A stretch of DNA of 16,464 nt from Bacteroidales bacterium. Its GTDB lineage: Bacteria; Bacteroidota; Bacteroidia; Bacteroidales; WCHB1-69. Shown here piece by piece: positions 14,854 to 16,464 of this stretch (its first letter is position 1; every line of letters begins with the position of its first letter). The notes below the pieces were generated by a model. It was not told where the DNA came from. It worked only from the letters and a program-made list of their open reading frames with translations, and did no database searches. Both the position numbers and the translations under genes were made by a program. Location of the stretch: the NCBI GenBank assembly GCA_028683685.1, contig JAQUHH010000017.1, positions 1 through 16,464 on the forward strand, read 5' to 3'.

Positions 14854-16464
14854 AAATTCCAATGTTTTAAATCGAGAAATTAGTTGGTTGCAGTTTAATG
14901 AGCGCGTTTTGCAAGAAGCTGCCGACCCTCGAAATCCGCTTATTGAACGAATTAAATTTTTGGGAATTTATTCCAATAATATGGATGAGTTCTTCCGGGT
15001 CCGCGTAGCCACGATCACCCGTTTGCAAAGCATTCGTAAAGTCAAAAATGACTATTTGGACTTCAATCCTCAAAATACATTAGAAACGATTTACGAAACC
15101 GATAAAAAACATCAAAAACTTTTTTTAAGCATCTATCGAACCTTACTAAAAGAGTTGCATGCTCAAAATATTTTTATTCTGAATGAAAAACAACTTACTT
15201 CAGTTCAGGCAAAATATGTAAAAGACTATTTTAGACTCAATGTCCGTCCTTTTCTGTTTCCCATTATGCTGAAAAAATTTAAAGATGCCAACAGCATTAA
15301 GGACACTTCTATTTTTTTGGCCATTCACATGTTTACCAAAGACGAACCGCTTCATGAAGATTTTGCTTTTATCGAAATTCCAGTTAAAAATGTAGGACGA
15401 TTTTTGCTTTTCCCCGAAGCAGACGGGAAGCATTTTTTGATTATGATGGACGATGTAATTCGTTTTTGTCTCGATGATATTTTTTCAAATTTCGATTATA
15501 CAAATTATGCAGCCTATACCTTTAAAATTTCCCGAGATTCTGAATTGGACTTGGACAACGACGCTTCTAAAAGTTTTATCGAGCTTATTGCTGATAGCCT
15601 TAAGAAAAGAAAAAAAGGCATTCCCATTCGTTTGGTTTATGATAAATATATGCCCGAAAAACTGTTGAAAAGAATTTCGGGACTGTTGAAAATTACAAAA
15701 GCTGACTCTTTGATTGGTGGAAGTCGATACCACAATTTCAAAGATTTTATGGATTTTCCGAACATTGGCTCAAAAGATCTCGATTATGTTCCGATGCCCC
15801 CAATTTTGCATCCAGAATTAAAAAATCAACGCAGTATTTTTAATGTAATTAGTCAAAAAGATATTTTGTTGGCTTTCCCGTATCATTCATTTCAGCACAT
15901 TGTGGATATGTTGCGAGAGGCTTCCATCGATCCTTTTGTAACTTCCATAAAGATGACCATTTATAGAGTTGCAAAACAATCGGGCATTATTAACGCTTTG
16001 ATTAATGCCTCTCGAAATGGCAAACAGGTAACTGTTTTTATGGAATTGCAAGCTCGTTTTAACGAAGAGGATAACATTTACTGGACTCGGAAATTGCAGG
16101 AAGCTGGTGTTAAAATTATTTCCAGTATTCCTGGGTTTAAAGTTCATGCTAAATTAATTATCATAAAAAGAGTGTACGAACGCGAACGAAAAACCTTTGT
16201 TAATATCGGTACCGGAAATTTTAATGAAATTACTTCAAATGTCTTTTCGGATGTCAGTTTGCTTACTTCCAATCCGCAAATTTGTGCCGAAACAGAACGT
16301 GTTTTTAGTCTTTTCGAATCGTATTATAAACCTCAAGAATTTAAAAAACTGATTGTTGCCCCTTTTTCTATGCGATCTTTTATTATTTCAATGCTCAACA
16401 ATGAAATTCGCAACGCAGAAAATGGCAAAGAAGCTTGGGTCATTATTAAATTAAACAACCTTGT
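14846..16464 (+). CDS. ppk1: Polyphosphate kinase 1, N-terminal 539 residues (runs off the window)
   Basis: Ppk1 reversibly transfers the terminal phosphate of ATP to inorganic polyphosphate at the membrane periphery. ATG 14846 lies within the end of sixA. The N-terminal domain opens with NREISWLQFNERVLQEA (8-24) and continues with LGIYSNNMDEFFRVRVATI. The middle domain includes SRYHNFKDFMDFPNI. The catalytic domain holds LAFPYHSFQHIVDMLREASIDPFV, TSIKMTIYRVA, VFMELQARFNEE and GFKVHAKLI, in which H434 is the autophosphorylated histidine (H435 in E. coli). GTGNFNE follows. The window ends before the second conserved catalytic histidine region and the C-terminus. The frame is open and undamaged to the last base. 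The paired gene order sixA-ppk1 supports the annotation. Confidence 0.95.
   Translation, partial: MNKNSNVLNREISWLQFNERVLQEAADPRNPLIERIKFLGIYSNNMDEFFRVRVATITRLQSIRKVKNDYLDFNPQNTLETIYETDKKHQKLFLSIYRTLLKELHAQNIFILNEKQLTSVQAKYVKDYFRLNVRPFLFPIMLKKFKDANSIKDTSIFLAIHMFTKDEPLHEDFAFIEIPVKNVGRFLLFPEADGKHFLIMMDDVIRFCLDDIFSNFDYTNYAAYTFKISRDSELDLDNDASKSFIELIADSLKKRKKGIPIRLVYDKYMPEKLLKRISGLLKITKADSLIGGSRYHNFKDFMDFPNIGSKDLDYVPMPPILHPELKNQRSIFNVISQKDILLAFPYHSFQHIVDMLREASIDPFVTSIKMTIYRVAKQSGIINALINASRNGKQVTVFMELQARFNEEDNIYWTRKLQEAGVKIISSIPGFKVHAKLIIIKRVYERERKTFVNIGTGNFNEITSNVFSDVSLLTSNPQICAETERVFSLFESYYKPQEFKKLIVAPFSMRSFIISMLNNEIRNAENGKEAWVIIKLNNL

Noticed and set aside
14867..16147. Several minus-strand and one plus-strand short open frames opposite or inside ppk1
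   Set aside because: The plus-strand frame from 14846 to the window end is continuous Ppk1 with all expected motifs; the others are shadows.

Overview
The window looks like a chromosomal segment of a Bacteroidota bacterium, most likely a Flavobacteriaceae member such as Flavobacterium. The base composition is AT-rich. Promoter-like sites match the Bacteroidota pattern TTTG-N18-TAnnTTTG. Exported proteins include a lipoprotein with a Bacteroidota-type surface-export signal. Gene content (RmuC, RbfA, a LolC/E-type permease, a TonB-dependent receptor with a carboxypeptidase-D-like domain, a DUF5689 lipoprotein, SixA, Ppk1) also fits. The assignment is inferred from these traits; no rRNA gene is present to prove it.

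Left part (1-7371), accessory. After the 3' end of rmuC comes an island of small exported proteins and broken or partial genes. It holds a remnant resembling an outer-membrane protein C-terminus, two unrecognised exported proteins (one with a TonB-C-like end), and then two headless Rhs 'tips' in tandem. Each tip keeps only the end of the Rhs core followed by a different C-terminal domain. The first has a JAB/JAMM-like HNHP motif; the second has an HELAE motif with a distant AHN. Each is followed within a few bases by a gene for an exported protein (a lipoprotein and a Sec-secreted protein), the usual place of an immunity gene. No full-length Rhs gene lies in the window. A roughly 740-bp non-coding stretch follows, with a 32-bp direct repeat and degenerate 8-bp tandem repeats, then a RhuM-family gene broken by one frameshift.

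Middle part (7493-9888), housekeeping on the minus strand. rbfA, a membrane-anchored SAM-dependent methyltransferase and a LolC/E-type ABC permease are packed with 2- and 9-nt gaps and very probably form one operon.

Right part (10193-16464), plus strand. A 901-aa TonB-dependent receptor and a surface-type DUF5689 lipoprotein form a two-gene uptake unit closed by a strong hairpin terminator. After a well-formed promoter comes sixA, overlapping by 8 nt with ppk1, which runs off the window end. The sixA-ppk1 pair links a phosphohistidine phosphatase to polyphosphate synthesis.

The region most worth a second look is the tandem of headless Rhs toxin-like tips with exported candidate immunity proteins (2881-5824), possibly with older orphan immunity genes upstream (1028-2546).
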